Shown here piece by piece: positions 25,106-39,376 of a DNA stretch of 64,000 nt. Numbering within the stretch: position 1 is the stretch's first letter; each line of letters begins with the position of its first letter. Origin of the DNA: Ptiloglossa arizonensis (Eukaryota > Arthropoda > Insecta > Hymenoptera > Colletidae); contig NW_027478418.1 of assembly GCF_051014685.1 (NCBI RefSeq), positions 1,550,001-1,614,000 of the forward strand, read 5' to 3'. Position numbers and translations under genes: made by a program. Under the pieces are notes generated by a model. It ran no database searches. It was not told the origin of the DNA and saw only the letters and a list, made by a program, of their open reading frames with translations.

Positions 25106-28100
25106 CGATTACAATGGTGTGTGTTCCTTTCCCCTAGGCTATTCCAGTTATTGGTTTCGAGTATCAGACCAGCGAAAATTTTGATGGTTTCTCAACCATT
25201 CCTTAACTTCAAACTCCCACATCTCGCGAACGAATTGACGAACTCGAGAAATTCCTGTTGCATGTGAAAGCAGAAACTCGCCCGATTACAACGGTATGTG
25301 TACTTTTCCCCTAGGCCATTCCAGTTATTGGTTTCGAGTATCAGATCAGCCAAAATTTTGATAGTTGCTCAACCATTCCTTAACTTCAAACTCCCATATC
25401 TCGCGAACGAATTGACGAACTCGAGAAATTCTTGTTGCATCTGAAAGCAGAAACTCACCCGATTACAGCGGTATGTGTATTTTTGCCCTAGGCCATAGTA
25501 GTTATTGGTTTCGAGTATCAGACTTGCGAAAATTTTGATGGTTTCTCAACCATTCCTTAACTTCAAACACCCATACCTCGCGAACGGATTGACGAACTCG
25601 AAATATTCCTGTTGCATCTGAAAGTAGAAACTCGCCCCATTACAATGGTGTGTGTACTTTTCTCCTAGACCATTCCAGTTATTGGTTTCGAGTATCAGAC
25701 AAGCGAAAATATTGATGGTTCCTCAACCATTCCTTAACTTCAAACTCCCATATCACGCGAACGGATTGACGAACTCGGGAAATTCCTATTGCATCTGAAA
25801 GCAGAAACTCGCCTGATTACAAGTGTATGGGTATTTTTGCCCTAGGCGATAGTAGTTACTGGTTTCGAGTATCAGACATGCGAAAATTTTGATGGTTCCT
25901 CAACCATTCCTTAACTTCAATCTCCCATATCTCGCGAACGGATTGACGAACACGAGAAATTCCTATTGCATCTGAAAGCAGAGACTCGCCCGATTTCAAC
26001 GGTATGTGTACTTTTCCCCTAGGCCTTTGTAGTTATTGGTTTCGGGAATCAGAGTTTCGAAAAATTTGATGGTTTCTCAACCATTCCTTAACATCCAACT
26101 CCCATATCACGCGAACGGATTGACGAACTCGAGAAATTCCTGTTGCATCTGAAAGTAGAAACTCGCCCGATTACAGTGGTGTGTGTACTTTTCCCCTAGG
26201 CCATAGTAGTTATTGGTTTCGAGTACCAGACTTGCGAAAATTTTGATGGTTTCTCAAACGTTCCTTAACTTCAAACTCCTATATCTCGTGAACGGATTGA
26301 CGAACACGAGAAACTCCTATTGCATCTGAAAGCAGAAACTCGCCCGATTTCAACGGTATGTGTACTTTTCCCCTAGGCCATAGTAGTGCTTGGTTTCGAG
26401 TATCAGACTTGCGAAAATTTTGATGGTTGCTCAACCATCCTTAACGTCAAACTCCCATATCTCGCGAACGGATTGACGAACTCGCGAAATTCCTGTTGCA
26501 TCTGAAAGTAGAAACTCTCCCGATTTCAATGGTATGTGTACTTTTCCCTTAGGCCACAGTAGTTATTGGTTTCGGGAATCAGACTTGCGAAATTTCTGAT
26601 GGTTGCTCAACCATTCCTCAACTTCAAACTCCCATATCTCGCGAACGGATTGACGAACTCGCGAAATTCCTGTTGCATCTGAAAGTAGAAACTCGCCCGA
26701 TTTCAATGGTATGTGTACTTTTCCCCTAGGCCATAGTAGTTATTGGTTTCGAGTACCAGACTTGCGAAAATTTTGATGGTTTCTCAAACGTCCCTTAACA
26801 TCAAACTCCCATATCTCGCGAACAGATTGACGAAATCGAGAAATTCCTGTTGCATCTGAAAGTAGAAACTCGCCCGATTACAGCGGTGTGTGTATTTTTG
26901 CCCCAGGCCATAGTAGTTATTGGTTTCGAGTATCAGAGTTGCGAAAATTTTGATGGTTTCTCAACCATTCCTTAACCTCAAACTCCCATATGTCGCGAAC
27001 GGATTGACGAACTCGAGAAATTCCTGTTGCATCTGAAAGTAGAAACTCGCCCGATTACAACGGTATGTGTATATTTCCCCTAGGCCTTGTAGTTATTGGT
27101 TTCGGAAATCAGACTTGCGAAAATTTTGATGGTTGCTCAACCATTCCTCAACTTCAAACTCCCATATCTCGCGAACGGATTGACGAACTCGAGAAATTCC
27201 TGTTGCATCTGAAAGTAGAAACTCGCCCGATTTAAATGGTGTGTGTACTTTTCCCCTAGACCATAGTAGTTATTGGTTTCGAGTACCAGACTTGCGAAAA
27301 TTTTGATGGTTTCTCAAACGTTCCTTAACTTCAAACTCCCATATCTCGTGAACGGATTGACGAACACGAGAACTTCCTATTGCATCTGAAAGCAGAAACT
27401 CGCCCGATTTCAACGGTATGTGTACTTTTCCCCTAGGCCATTCCAGTTATTGGTTTCGAGTATCAGACCAGCGAAAATTTTGATCGTTTCTCAACCATTC
27501 CTTAACATCAACTCCCATATCTCGCGAACGGATTGACGAACTCGAGAAATTCCTGTTGCATCTGAAAGTAGAATCTCGCCCAATTACAGCGGTGTGTGTA
27601 TTTTTGCCCCAGGCCATAGTAGTTATGGGTTTCGAGTATCAGACCAGCGAAATTTCTGATGGTTTCTCATCCATTCCTTAACTTCAAACTCCCATATCTC
27701 GCGAACGGTTTGACGAACTCGAGAAATTCCTGCTGCATCTGAAAGTAGAAACTCGCCCGATTACAACGGTATGTATATTTTTCCCCTAGGGCTTTGTAGT
27801 TATTGGTTTCGGGAATCAGAGGTTCGAAAATATTGATGGTTTCTCAACCATTCCTTAACATCAAATTCCCATATCTGGCGAACGGATTGACGAACTCGAG
27901 AAATTCCTATTGCATCTGAAAGTAGAAACTCGCCCGATTACAATGGTGTGTGTACTCTTCCCCTAGGCCATAGTAGTTATTTGTTTCGAGTATCAGAGTT
28001 GCGAAAATTTTGATGGTTGCTCAGGTGTTCCTTAACTTCAAACTCCCATATCTCGCGAACGGATAGACGAACTCGCGAAATTCCTGTTGCATCTGAAAGT

Positions 28101-29268
28101 AGAAACTCGCCCGATTTCAATGGTGTGTGTACTTTTCCCCTAGGCCATTCCAGTTATTGGTTTCGAGTATCAGACCAGCGAAAATAATGATGGTTTCTCA
28201 ACCATTCCTTAACTTCAAACTCCCATATCTCGCGAACGGATTGACGAACTCGAGAAATTCCTGTTGCATCTGAAAGTAGAAACTCGCCCGATTACAACGG
28301 TATGTGTATTTTTCCCCTAGGCCTTTGTAGTTATTGGTTTCGGGAATCAGAGGTGCGAAAATATTGATGGTTTCTCAACCAATTCCTTAACATCAAATTC
28401 CCATATCTGGCGAACGGATAGACGAACTCGAGAAATTCCTATTGCATCTGAAAGCAGAAACTCGCCCGATTACAATGGTGTGTGTACTTTTCCCCTAGGC
28501 CATTCCAGTTATTGGTTTCGAGTTTCAGAGTTGCGAAAATTTTGATGGTTGCTCAGGTGTTCCTTAACTTCAAACTCCCATATCTCGCGAACGGATAGAC
28601 GAACTCGCGAAATTCCTGTTGCATCTGAAAGTAGAAGCTCGCCCGATTTCAATGGTGTGTGTCCTTTTCCCCTAGGCCACAGTAGTTATTGGTTTCGAGT
28701 ACCAGACTTGCGAAAATTTTGATGGTTTCTCAAACGTTCCTTAACTTCAAACTCCCATATCTCGCGAACGGATTGACCAACTCGAGAAAATCCTGTTGCA
28801 TCTGAAAGTAGAAGCTCGCCCGATTACAACGGTATGTTTATTTTTGCCCTAGGCCATAGTTGTTATTGGTTTCGAGTATCAGACATGCGAAAATTTTGAT
28901 GGTTTCCCAACCATTCCTTAACTTCAAACTCCCATATCTCGCGAACGGATTGACGAACACGAGAAATTCCTATTGCATCTGAAAGCAGAAACTCGCCCGA
29001 TTTCAACAGTATGTGTATTTTTCCCCTAGGCCTTTGTAGTTATTGGTTTCGGGAATCAGAGGTGCGAAAATATTGATGGTTTCTCAACCAATTCCTTAAC
29101 ATCAAACTCCCATATCTCGCGAACGGATTGACGAACTCGAAAAATTCCTGTTGCATCTGAAAGTAGAATCTCGCCCGATTACAGCGGTGTGTGTATTTTT
29201 GCCCCAGGCCATAGTAGTTATGGGTTTCGAGTATCAGACCAGCGAAATTTCTGATGGTTTCTCATCCA
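25106..29268. repeat. Heterogeneous satellite domain with several one-base indel monomers
   Basis: No long duplication was detected. Indels include CAACCATCCTTAAC near 26436, TAGGCCTTGTAG near 27080, CATCAACTCCC near 27508 and ACCAATTCC near 28381. From about 28020 the right arm of the dyad is often replaced by CAGGTGTTCC, and GACGAACTCGCGAAATTCC replaces the CTCGAG form. Only satellite sequence is present. Confidence 0.85.
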
Positions 29269-31700
29269 TTCCTTAACTTCAAACTCCCATATCTCGCGAA
29301 CGGATAGACGAACTCGCGAAATTCCTGTTGCATCTGAAAGTAGAAACTCGCCCGATTTCAATGGTGTGTGTACTTTTCCCCTAGGCCATTCCAGTTATTG
29401 GTTTCGAGTATCAGACCAGCGAAAATATTGATGGTTTCTCAACCATTCCTTAACTTCAAACTCCCATATCTCGCGAACGGATTGACGAACTCGAGAAATT
29501 CCTGTTGCATCTGAAAGTAGAAACTCGCCCGATTACAACGGTATGTTTATTTTTCCCCTAGGCCTTTGTAGTTATTGGTTTCGGGAATCAGAGGTGCGAA
29601 AATATTGATGGTTTCTCAACCAATTCCTTAACATCTAACTCCCATATCTCGCGAACGGATTGACGAACTCGACAAATTCCTGTTGCATCTGAAAGTAGAA
29701 TCTCGCCCGATTACAACGGTATGTGTATTTTTCCCCTAGGCCTTTGTAGTTATTGGTTTCGGGAATCAGAGTTGCGAAAATATTGATGGTTTCTCAACCA
29801 TTCCTTAACATCAAATTCCCATATCTGGCGAACGGATTGACGAACTCGAGAAATTCCTATTGCATCTGAAAGTAGAAACTCGCCCGATTACAATGGTGTG
29901 TGTACTCTTCCCCTAGGGCATAGTAGTTATTGGTTTCGAGTATCAGAGTTGCGAAAATTTTGATGGTTGCTCAGGTGTTCCTTAACTTCAAACTCCCATA
30001 TCTCGCGAACGGATAGACGAACTCGCGAAATTCCTGTTGCATCTGAAAGTAGAAACTCGCCCGATTGCAATGGTGTGTGTACTTTTCCCCTAGGCCATAG
30101 TATTTATTGGTTTCGAGTACCAGACTTGCGAAAATATTGATGGTTTCTCAAACGTTCCTTAACTTCAACTCCCATATCTCGCGAACGGATTGACCAACTC
30201 GAGAAAATCCTGTTGCATCTGAAAGTAGAAGCTCGCCCGATTACAACGGTATGTTTATTTTTGCCCTAGGCCATAGTTGTTATTGGTTTCGAGTATCAGA
30301 CATGCGAATATTTTGATGGTTTCCCAACCATTCCTTAACTTCAAATTCCCATATCTCGCGAACGGATTGACGAACACGAGAAATTCCTATTGCATCTGAA
30401 AGCAGAAACTCGCCCGATTTCAACAGTATGTGTACTTTTCCCCTAGGCCATTCCAGTTATTGGTTTCGAGTAATAGACCAGCGAAAATTTTGATGGTTTC
30501 TCAACCATTCCTTAACATCAAACTCCCATATCTCGCGAACGGATTGACGAACTCGAGAAATTCCTGTTGCATCTGAAAGTAGAAACTCGCCCAATTACAG
30601 CTGTGTGTGTATTTTTGCCCCAGACCATAGTAGTTATTGGTTTCGAGTGTCAGAGTTGCGAAAATATTGATGGTTTCTCAACCATTCCTTAACATCAAAT
30701 TCCCATATCTGGCGAACGGATAGACGAACTCGAGAAATTCCTATTGCATCTGAAAGCAGAAACTCGCCCGATTACAATGGTGTGTGTACTTTTCCCCTAG
30801 GCCATTCCAGTTATTGGTTTCGAGTATCAGAGTTGCGAAAATTTTGATGGTTGCTCAGGTGTTCCTTAACTTCAAACTCCCATATCTCGCGAACGGATAG
30901 ACGAACTCGCGAAATTCCTGTTGCATCTGAAAGTAGAAGCTCGCCCGATTTCAATGGTGTGTGTACTTTTCCCCTAGGCCATAGTAGTTATTGGTTTCGA
31001 GTACCAGACTTGCGAAAATTTTGATGGTTTCTCAAACGTTCCTTAACTTCAAACTCCCATATCTCGCGAACGGATTGACAAACTCGAGAGATTCCTGTTG
31101 CATCTGAAAGCAGAGACTCGCCCGATTGCAACGGTATGTGTATTTATGCCCTAGGCCATAGTTGTTATTGGTTTCGAGTATCAGACATGTGAAAATTTTG
31201 ATGGTTTCCCAACCATTCCTTAACTTCAAACTCCCATATCTCGCGAACGGATTGACGAACACGAGAAATTCCTATTGCATCTGAAAGCAGAAACTCGCCC
31301 GATTTCAACGGTATGTGTACTTTTCCCCTAGGCCATTCCAGTTATTGGTTTCGAGTATCAGACCAGCGAAAATTTTGATGGTTTCTCAACCATTCCTTAA
31401 TATCAAACTCCCATATCTCGCGAACGGATTGACGAACTCGAGAAATTCCTGTTGCATCTGAAAGTAGAAGCTCGCCCGATTACAACGGTATGTGTATTTT
31501 ACCCCTAGGCCTTTGTAGTTATTGGTTTCGGGAATCAGAGGTGCGAAAATATTGATGGTTTCTCAACCATTCCTTAACATCAAATTCCCATATCTGGCGA
31601 ACGGATTGACGAACTCGAGAAATTCCTATTGCATCTGAAAGTAGAAACTCGCCCGATTACAATGGTGTGTGTACTCTTCCCCTAGGCCATAGTAGTTATT
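29269..31700. repeat. 13/14-monomer block, copy A
   Basis: The left part (29269-30242) matches 31747-32720 at offset 2478 (14 x 177). The right part, from about 30410 to 31700, matches 32711-34001 at offset 2301 (13 x 177). The change in offset means copy B lacks exactly one monomer relative to this copy. Differences noticed: GAGGTGCG/GAGTTGCG near 29593, CTCGAG/CTCAAG near 32336, CTGAAAGC/CTGAAGGC near 33409, and TTTACCCC/TTTTCCCC near 31501. Confidence 0.88.
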
Positions 31701-31746
31701 TGTTTCGAGTATCAGAGTTGCGAAAATTTTGATGGTTGCTCAGGTG

Positions 31747-34001
31747 TTCCTTAACTTCAAACTCCCATATCTCGCGAACGGATAGACGAACTCGCGAAAT
31801 TCCTGTTGCATCTGAAAGTAGAAACTCGCCCGATTTCAATGGTGTGTGTACTTTTCCCCTAGGCCATTCCAGTTATTGGTTTCGAGTATCAGACCAGCGA
31901 AAATATTGATGGTTTCTCAACCATTCCTTAACTTCAAACTCCCATATCTCGCGAACGGATTGACGAACTCGAGAAATTCCTGTTGCATCTGAAAGTAGAA
32001 ACTCGCCCGATTACAACGGTATGTTTATTTTTCCCCTAGGCCTTTGTAGTTATTGGTTTCGGGAATCAGAGTTGCGAAAATATTGATGGTTTCTCAACCA
32101 ATTCCTTAACATCTAACTCCCATATCTCGCGAACGGATTGACGAACTCGACAAATTCCTGTTGCATCTGAAAGTAGAATCTCGCCCGATTACAACGGTAT
32201 GTGTATTTTTCCCCTAGGCCTTTGTAGTTATTGGTTTCGGGAATCAGAGTTGCGAAAATATTGATGGTTTCTCAACCATTCCTTAACATCAAATTCCCAT
32301 ATCTGGCGAACGGATTGACGAACTCAAGAAATTCCTATTGCATCTGAAAGTAGAAACTCGCCCGATTACAATGGTGTGTGTACTCTTCCCCTAGGGCATA
32401 GTAGTTATTGGTTTCGAGTATCAGAGTTGCGAAAATTTTGATGGTTGCTCAGGTGTTCCTTAACTTCAAACTCCCATATCTCGCGAACGGATAGACGAAC
32501 TCGCGAAATTCCTGTTGCATCTGAAAGTAGAAACTCGCCCGATTGCAATGGTGTGTGTACTTTTCCCCTAGGCCATAGTATTTATTGGTTTCGAGTACCA
32601 GACTTGCGAAAATATTGATGGTTTCTCAAACGTTCCTTAACTTCAACTCCCATATCTCGCGAACGGATTGACCAACTCGAGAAAATCCTGTTGCATCTGA
32701 AAGTAGAAGCTCGCCCGATTTCAACAGTATGTGTACTTTTCCCCTAGGCCATTCCAGTTATTGGTTTCGAGTAATAGACCAGCGAAAATTTTGATGGTTT
32801 CTCAACCATTCCTTAACATCAAACTCCCATATCTCGCGAACGGATTGACGAACTCGAGAAATTCCTGTTGCATCTGAAAGTAGAAACTCGCCCAATTACA
32901 GCTGTGTGTGTATTTTTGCCCCAGACCATAGTAGTTATTGGTTTCGAGTGTCAGAGTTGCGAAAATATTGATGGTTTCTCAACCATTCCTTAACATCAAA
33001 TTCCCATATCTGGCGAACGGATAGACGAACTCGAGAAATTCCTATTGCATCTGAAAGCAGAAACTCGCCCGATTACAATGGTGTGTGTACTTTTCCCCTA
33101 GGCCATTCCAGTTATTGGTTTCGAGTATCAGAGTTGCGAAAATTTTGATGGTTGCTCAGGTGTTCCTTAACTTCAAACTCCCATATCTCGCGAACGGATA
33201 GACGAACTCGCGAAATTCCTGTTGCATCTGAAAGTAGAAGCTCGCCCGATTTCAATGGTGTGTGTACTTTTCCCCTAGGCCATAGTAGTTATTGGTTTCG
33301 AGTACCAGACTTGCGAAAATTTTGATGGTTTCTCAAACGTTCCTTAACTTCAAACTCCCATATCTCGCGAACGGATTGACAAACTCGAGAGATTCCTGTT
33401 GCATCTGAAGGCAGAGACTCGCCCGATTGCAACGGTATGTGTATTTATGCCCTAGGCCATAGTTGTTATTGGTTTCGAGTATCAGACATGTGAAAATTTT
33501 GATGGTTTCCCAACCATTCCTTAACTTCAAACTCCCATATCTCGCGAACGGATTGACGAACACGAGAAATTCCTATTGCATCTGAAAGCAGAAACTCGCC
33601 CGATTTCAACGGTATGTGTACTTTTCCCCTAGGCCATTCCAGTTATTGGTTTCGAGTATCAGACCAGCGAAAATTTTGATGGTTTCTCAACCATTCCTTA
33701 ATATCAAACTCCCATATCTCGCGAACGGATTGACGAACTCGAGAAATTCCTGTTGCATCTGAAAGTAGAAGCTCGCCCGATTACAACGGTATGTGTATTT
33801 TTCCCCTAGGCCTTTGTAGTTATTGGTTTCGGGAATCAGAGGTGCGAAAATATTGATGGTTTCTCAACCATTCCTTAACATCAAATTCCCATATCTGGCG
33901 AACGGATTGACGAACTCGAGAAATTCCTATTGCATCTGAAAGTAGAAACTCGCCCGATTACAATGGTGTGTGTACTCTTCCCCTAGGCCATAGTAGTTAT
34001 T
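31747..34001. repeat. 13/14-monomer block, copy B, one monomer shorter
   Basis: Partner of 29269-31700. At 32710-32720 the sequence passes from the left-part alignment to the right-part alignment inside the 11-base CTCGCCCGATT, skipping one 177-bp unit (about 30243-30419 in copy A). After 34001 the similarity to copy A decays. Confidence 0.88.
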
Positions 34002-35345
34002 GGTTTCGAGTATCAGAGTTGCTAAAATTTTGATGATTGCTCAGGTGTTCCTTAACTTCAAACTCCCATATCTCGCGAACGGATAGACGAACTCGCGAAA
34101 TTCCTGTTGCATCTGAAAGTAGAAACTCGCCCGATTGCAATGGTGTGTGTACTTTTCCTCTAGGCCATAGTAGTTATTGGTTTCGAGTACCAGACTTGCG
34201 AAAATGTTGATGGTTTCTCAAACGTTCCTTAACTTCAAACTCCCATATCTCGCGAACGGATTGACCAACTCGAGAAAATCCTGTTGCATCTGAAAGCAGA
34301 GACTCGCCCGATTACAACGGTATGTGTATTTTTGCCCTAGGCCATAGTTGTTATTGGTTTCGAGTATCAGACATGCGAAAATTTTGATGGTTTCCCAACC
34401 ATTCCTTAACTTCAAACTCCCATATCTCGCGAACGGATTGACGAACACGAGAAATTCCTATTGCATCTGAAAGCAGAAACTCGCCCGATTTCAACAGTAT
34501 GTGTACTTTTCCCCTAGGTCATTCCAGTTATTGGTTTCGAGTATTAGACCAGCGAAAATTTTGATGGTTTCTCAACCATTCCTTAACATCAAACTCCCAT
34601 ATCTCGCGAACGGATTGACGAACTCGAGAAATTCCTGTTGCATCTGAAAGTAGAAACTCGCCCAATTACAGCTGTGTGTGTATTTTTGCCCCAGGCCATA
34701 GTAGTTATTGGTTTCGAGTGTCAGAGTTGCGAAAATTTTGATGGTTTCCCAAGCATTCCTTAATTTCAAACTCCCATATCTCGCGAACGGATTGACGACC
34801 TCGCGAAATTCCTGTTGCATCTGAAAGTAGATACTCGCCCGATTACACTGGTGTGTGTACTTTCCCCCTAGGCCATAGTAGTTATTGATTTCGAGTATCA
34901 GACTTGCGAAAATTTTCATGGTTGCTCAAGCGTTCCTTAACTTCAAACTCCCATATCTCGCGAACGGATTAACGAACTCGAGAAATTACTGTTGCATCTG
35001 AAAGTAGAAACTCGCCCGATTTCAATGGTGTGTGTACTTTTCCCCTAGGCCATTCCAGTTATTGGTTTCGAGTATCAGACCAGCGAAAATATTGATGGTT
35101 TCTCATCCATTCCTTAACTTCAAACTCCCATATCGCGCGAACGGATTGACGAACTCGAGAAATTCCTGTTGCATCTGAAAGTAGAAACTCGCCCGATTAC
35201 AACGGTATGTGTATTTTTCCCCTAGGCCTTTGTAGTTATTGGTTTCGGGAATCAGACTTGCGAAAATTTTGATGGTTGCTCAACCATTCCTTAACTTCAA
35301 ACTCCCATATATCGCGAACGGATTGACGAACTCGAGAAATTCCTG
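34002..35345. repeat. Satellite joint between 13-mer and 5-mer amplifications
   Basis: Units partly shared with both neighbours: about 33950-34500 resembles 35390-35900 at offset 1416 (8 x 177). It contains the longest minus-strand open frame (34572-34919), which spans nearly two monomers. That frame is a satellite reading frame, not a gene. Confidence 0.8.
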
Positions 35346-37680
35346 TTGCATCTGAAAGTAGAAACTCGCCCGATTACAATGGTGTGTGTACTCTTCCCCT
35401 AGGCCATAGTAGTTATTGGTTTCGAGTATCAGAGTTGCGAAAATTTTGATGGTTGCTCAGGTGTTCCTTAACTTCAAACTCCCATATCTCGCGAACGGAT
35501 AGACGAACTCGCGAAATTCCTGTTGCATCTGAAAGTAGAAGCTCGCCCGATTTCAATGGTGTGTGTACTTTTCCCCTAGGGCACAGTAGTTATTGGTTTC
35601 GAGTACCAGACTTGCGAAAATTTTGATGGTTTCTCAAACGTTCCTTAACTTCAAACTCCCATATCTCGCGAACGGATTGACAAACTCGAGAGATTCCTGT
35701 TGCATCTGAAAGCAGAGACTCGCCCGATTACAACGGTATGTGTATTTATGCCCTAGGCCATAGTTGTTATTGGTTTCGAGTATCAGACATGCGAAAATTT
35801 TGATGGTTTCCCAACCATTCCTTAACTTCAAACTCCCATATCTCGCGAACGGATTGTCGAACACGAGAAATTCCTATTGCATCTGAAAGCAGAAACTCGA
35901 CCGATTTCAACGGTATGTGTGCTTTTCCCCTAGGCCATTCCAGTTATTGGTTTCGAGTATCAGACCAGCGAAAATTTTGATGGTTTCTCAACCATTCCTT
36001 AACATCAAACTCCCATATCTCGCGAACGGATTGACCAACTCGAGAAATTCCTGTTGCATCTGAAAGTAGAAGCTCGCCCGATTACAACGGTATGTGTATT
36101 TTTCCCCTAGGCCTTTGTAGTTATTGGTTTCGGGAATCAGAGGTGCGAAAATATTGATGGTTTCTCAACCATTCCTTAACATCAAATTCCCATATCTGGC
36201 GAACGGATTGACGAACTCGAGAAATTCCTATTGCATCTGAAAGTAGAAACTCGCCCGATTACAATGGTGTGTGTACTCTTCCCCTAGGGCATAGTAGTTA
36301 TTGGTTTCGAGTATCAGAGTTGCGAAAATTTTGATGGTTGCTCAGGTGTTCCTTAACTTCAAACTCCCATATCTCGCGAACGGATAGACGAACTCGCGAA
36401 ATTCCTGTTGCATCTGAAAGTAGAAACTCGCCCGATTGCAATGGTGTGTGTACTTTTCCCCTAGGCCATACTAGTTATTGGTTTCGAGTACCAGACTTGC
36501 GAAAATTTTGATGGTTTCTCAAACGTTCCTTAACTTCAAACTCCCATATCTCGCGAACGGATTGACCAACTCGAGAAAATCCTGTTGCATCTGAAAGCAG
36601 AGACTCGACCGATTACAACGGTATGTGTATTTTTGCCCTAGGCCATAGTTGTTATTGGTTTCGAGTATCAGACATGCGAAAATTTTGATGGTTTCCCTAC
36701 CATTCCTTAACTTCAAACTCCCATATCTCGCGAACGGATTGACGAACACGAGAAATTCCTATTGCATCTGAAAGCAGAAACTCGCCCGATTTCAACGGTA
36801 TGTGTACTTTTCCCCTAGGCCATTCCAGTTATTGGTTTCGAGTATCAGACCAGCGAAAATTTTGATGGTTTCTCAACCATTCGTTAATATCAAACTCCCA
36901 TATCTCGCGAACGGATTGACGAACTCGAGAAATTCCTGTTGCATCTGAAAGTAGAAGCTCGCCCGATTACAACGGTATGTGTATTTTTCCCCTAGGCCTT
37001 TGTAGTTATTGGTTTCGGGAATCAGAGGTGCGAAAATATTGATGGTTTCTCAACCATTCCTTAACATCAAATTCCCATTTCTGGCGAACGGATTGACGAA
37101 CTCGAGAAATTCCTATTGCATCTGAAAGTAGAAACTCGCCCGATTACAATGGTGTGTGTACTCTTCCCCTAGGCCATAGTAGTTATTGGTTTCGAGTATC
37201 AGAGTTGCGAAAATTTTGATGGTTGCTCAGGTGTTCCTTAACTTCAAAGTCCCATATCTCGCGAACGGATAGACGAACTCGCGAAATTCCTGTTGCATCT
37301 GAAAGTAGAAACTCGCCCGATTGCAATGGTGTGTGTACTTTTCCCCTAGGCCATACTAGTTATTGGTTTCGAGTACCAGACTTGCGAAAATTTTGATGGT
37401 TTCTCAAACGTTCCTTAACTTCAAACTCCCATATCTCGCGAACGGATTGACCAACTCGAGAAAATCCTGTTGCATCTGAAAGCAGAGACTCGACCGATTA
37501 CAACGGTATGTGTATTTTTGCCCTAGGCCATAGCTGTTATTGGTTTCGAGTATCAGACATGCGAAAATTTTGATGGTTTCCCAACCATTCCTTAACTTCA
37601 AACTCCCATATCTCGCGAACGGATTGACGAACACGAGAAATTCCTATTGCATCTGAAAGCAGAAACTCGCCCGATTTCAA
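35346..37680. repeat. 5-monomer (885-bp) repeat, about 2.6 copies
   Basis: Equivalent positions recur at 885-base steps: GTACTCTTCCCCTAGG near 35388, 36273 and 37158, and the GGTTTCTCAAACGTTCC unit near 35626, 36511 and 37396. Copies 2 and 3 share GGCCATACTAG and CTCGACCGATT, which copy 1 lacks, so they are the younger pair. Boundaries are approximate. Confidence 0.85.
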
Positions 37681-39376
37681 CAGTATGTGTACTTTTCCCC
37701 TAGGTCATTCCAGTTATTGGTTTCGAGTATTAGACCAGCGAAAATTTTGATGGTTTCTCAACCATTCCTTAACATCAAACTCCCATATCTCGCGAACGGA
37801 TTGACGAACTCGAGAAATTCCTGTTGCATCTGAAAGTAGAAACTCGCCCGATTACAATGGTGTGTGTACTTTTCCCCTAGGCTATTCCAGTTATTGGTTT
37901 CGAGTATCAAACCAGCGAAATTTCTGATGGTTTCTCAACCATTCCTTAACTTCAAACTCCCATATCTCGCGAACGGATTAACGAACTCGAGAAATTACTG
38001 TTGCATCTGAAAGTAGAGACTCGCCCGATTACAATGGTGTGTGTACTTTTCCCCTAGGCCATAGTAGTTATTGGTTTCGAGTATCAGACTTGCGAAAATT
38101 TTGATGGATTCTCAACCATTCCTTAACTTCAAACACCCATATCTCGGGAACGGCTTGATGAACACGAGAAATTCCTGTTGCATCTGAAAGCAGAGACTCG
38201 CCCGATTACAAGGGTATGTGTATTTTTGCCCTAGGCCATAGTTGTTATTGGTTTCGAGTATCAGACATGCGAAAATTTTGATGGTTTCTCAACCATTCCT
38301 TAACTTCAAACTCCCATATCTCGCGAACGGAGTGACGAACACGAGAAATTCCTATTGCATCTGAAAGCAGAAATTCCCCCGATTTCAACGGTATGTGTAC
38401 TTTTCCCCTAGGCCTTTGTAGTTATTGGTTTCGGGAATCAGAGTTGCGAAAATTTTGATGGTTTCTCAACCATTCCTTAACATCAAAATCCCATATCTCG
38501 CGAACGGATTGACGAACTCGAGAAATTCCTGTTGCATCTGAAAGTAGAAACTCGCCCGATTTCAACGGTATGTGTACTTTTCCCCTAGGCCTTTGTAGTT
38601 ATTCATTTCGGGAATCAGAGTTTCGAAAATTTTGATGGTTTCTCAACCATTCCTTAACATCAAACTCCCATATCACGCGAACGGATTGACGAACTCGAGA
38701 AATTCCTGTTGCATCTGAAAGTAGAAACTCGCCCGATTACAATGGTGTGTGTACTTTTCCCCTAGGCTATTCCAGTTATTGGTTTCGAGTATCAGACCAG
38801 CGAAAATTTTGATGGTTTCTCAACCATTCCTTAACTTCAAACTCCCACATCTCGCCAACGAATTGACGAACTCGAGAAATTCCTGTTGCATGTGAAAGCA
38901 GAAACTCGCCCGATTACAACGGTATGTGTATTTTTGCCCTAGGCAATAGTAATTGGTTTCGAGTATCAGACTTGCGAAAATTTTGATGGTTGCTCAACCA
39001 TTCCTTAACTTCATACTCCCATATCTCGCGAACGGGTTGACGAACTCGAGAAATTCCTGTTGCATCTGAAAGCAGAAACTCGCCCCATTACAATGGTGTG
39101 TGTACTTTTCCCCTAGGCCACTCCAGTTATTTGTTTCGAGTATCAGACCAGTGAAATTTTTGATGGTTTCTCAACCATTCCTTAACTTCAAACTCCCATA
39201 TCTCGCGAACGGATTGACGAACTCGAGAAATTCTTGTTGCATCTGAAAGCAGAATCTCGCCCGATTACAGCGGTATGTGTATTTTTGCCCTAGGCCATAG
39301 TACTTATTGGTTTCGAGTATCAGACCAGCGAAAATTTTGATGGTTTCTCAACCATTCCTTAACTTCAAACTCCCAC
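37681..39376. repeat. Satellite domain including the partner of the 21.6-22.5 kb block
   Basis: Bases about 38580-39470 match about 21590-22480 at offset 16992 (96 x 177). The offset becomes 16989 after a 3-base loss at about 38950 (GGCAATAGTAATTGG versus GGCAATAGTAGTTATTGG). Shared rare markers are TCGCCAACGAATTGACG, CTTCATACTCCC, CGAACGGGTTGACG and CCATAGTACTTATTGG. Confidence 0.85.

Noticed and set aside
34572..34919. Longest minus-strand open frame, 115 codons
   Set aside because: It is the antisense satellite frame spanning almost two monomers, with the same repeated peptide as other minus-strand frames in the window. It is not an independent coding sequence.
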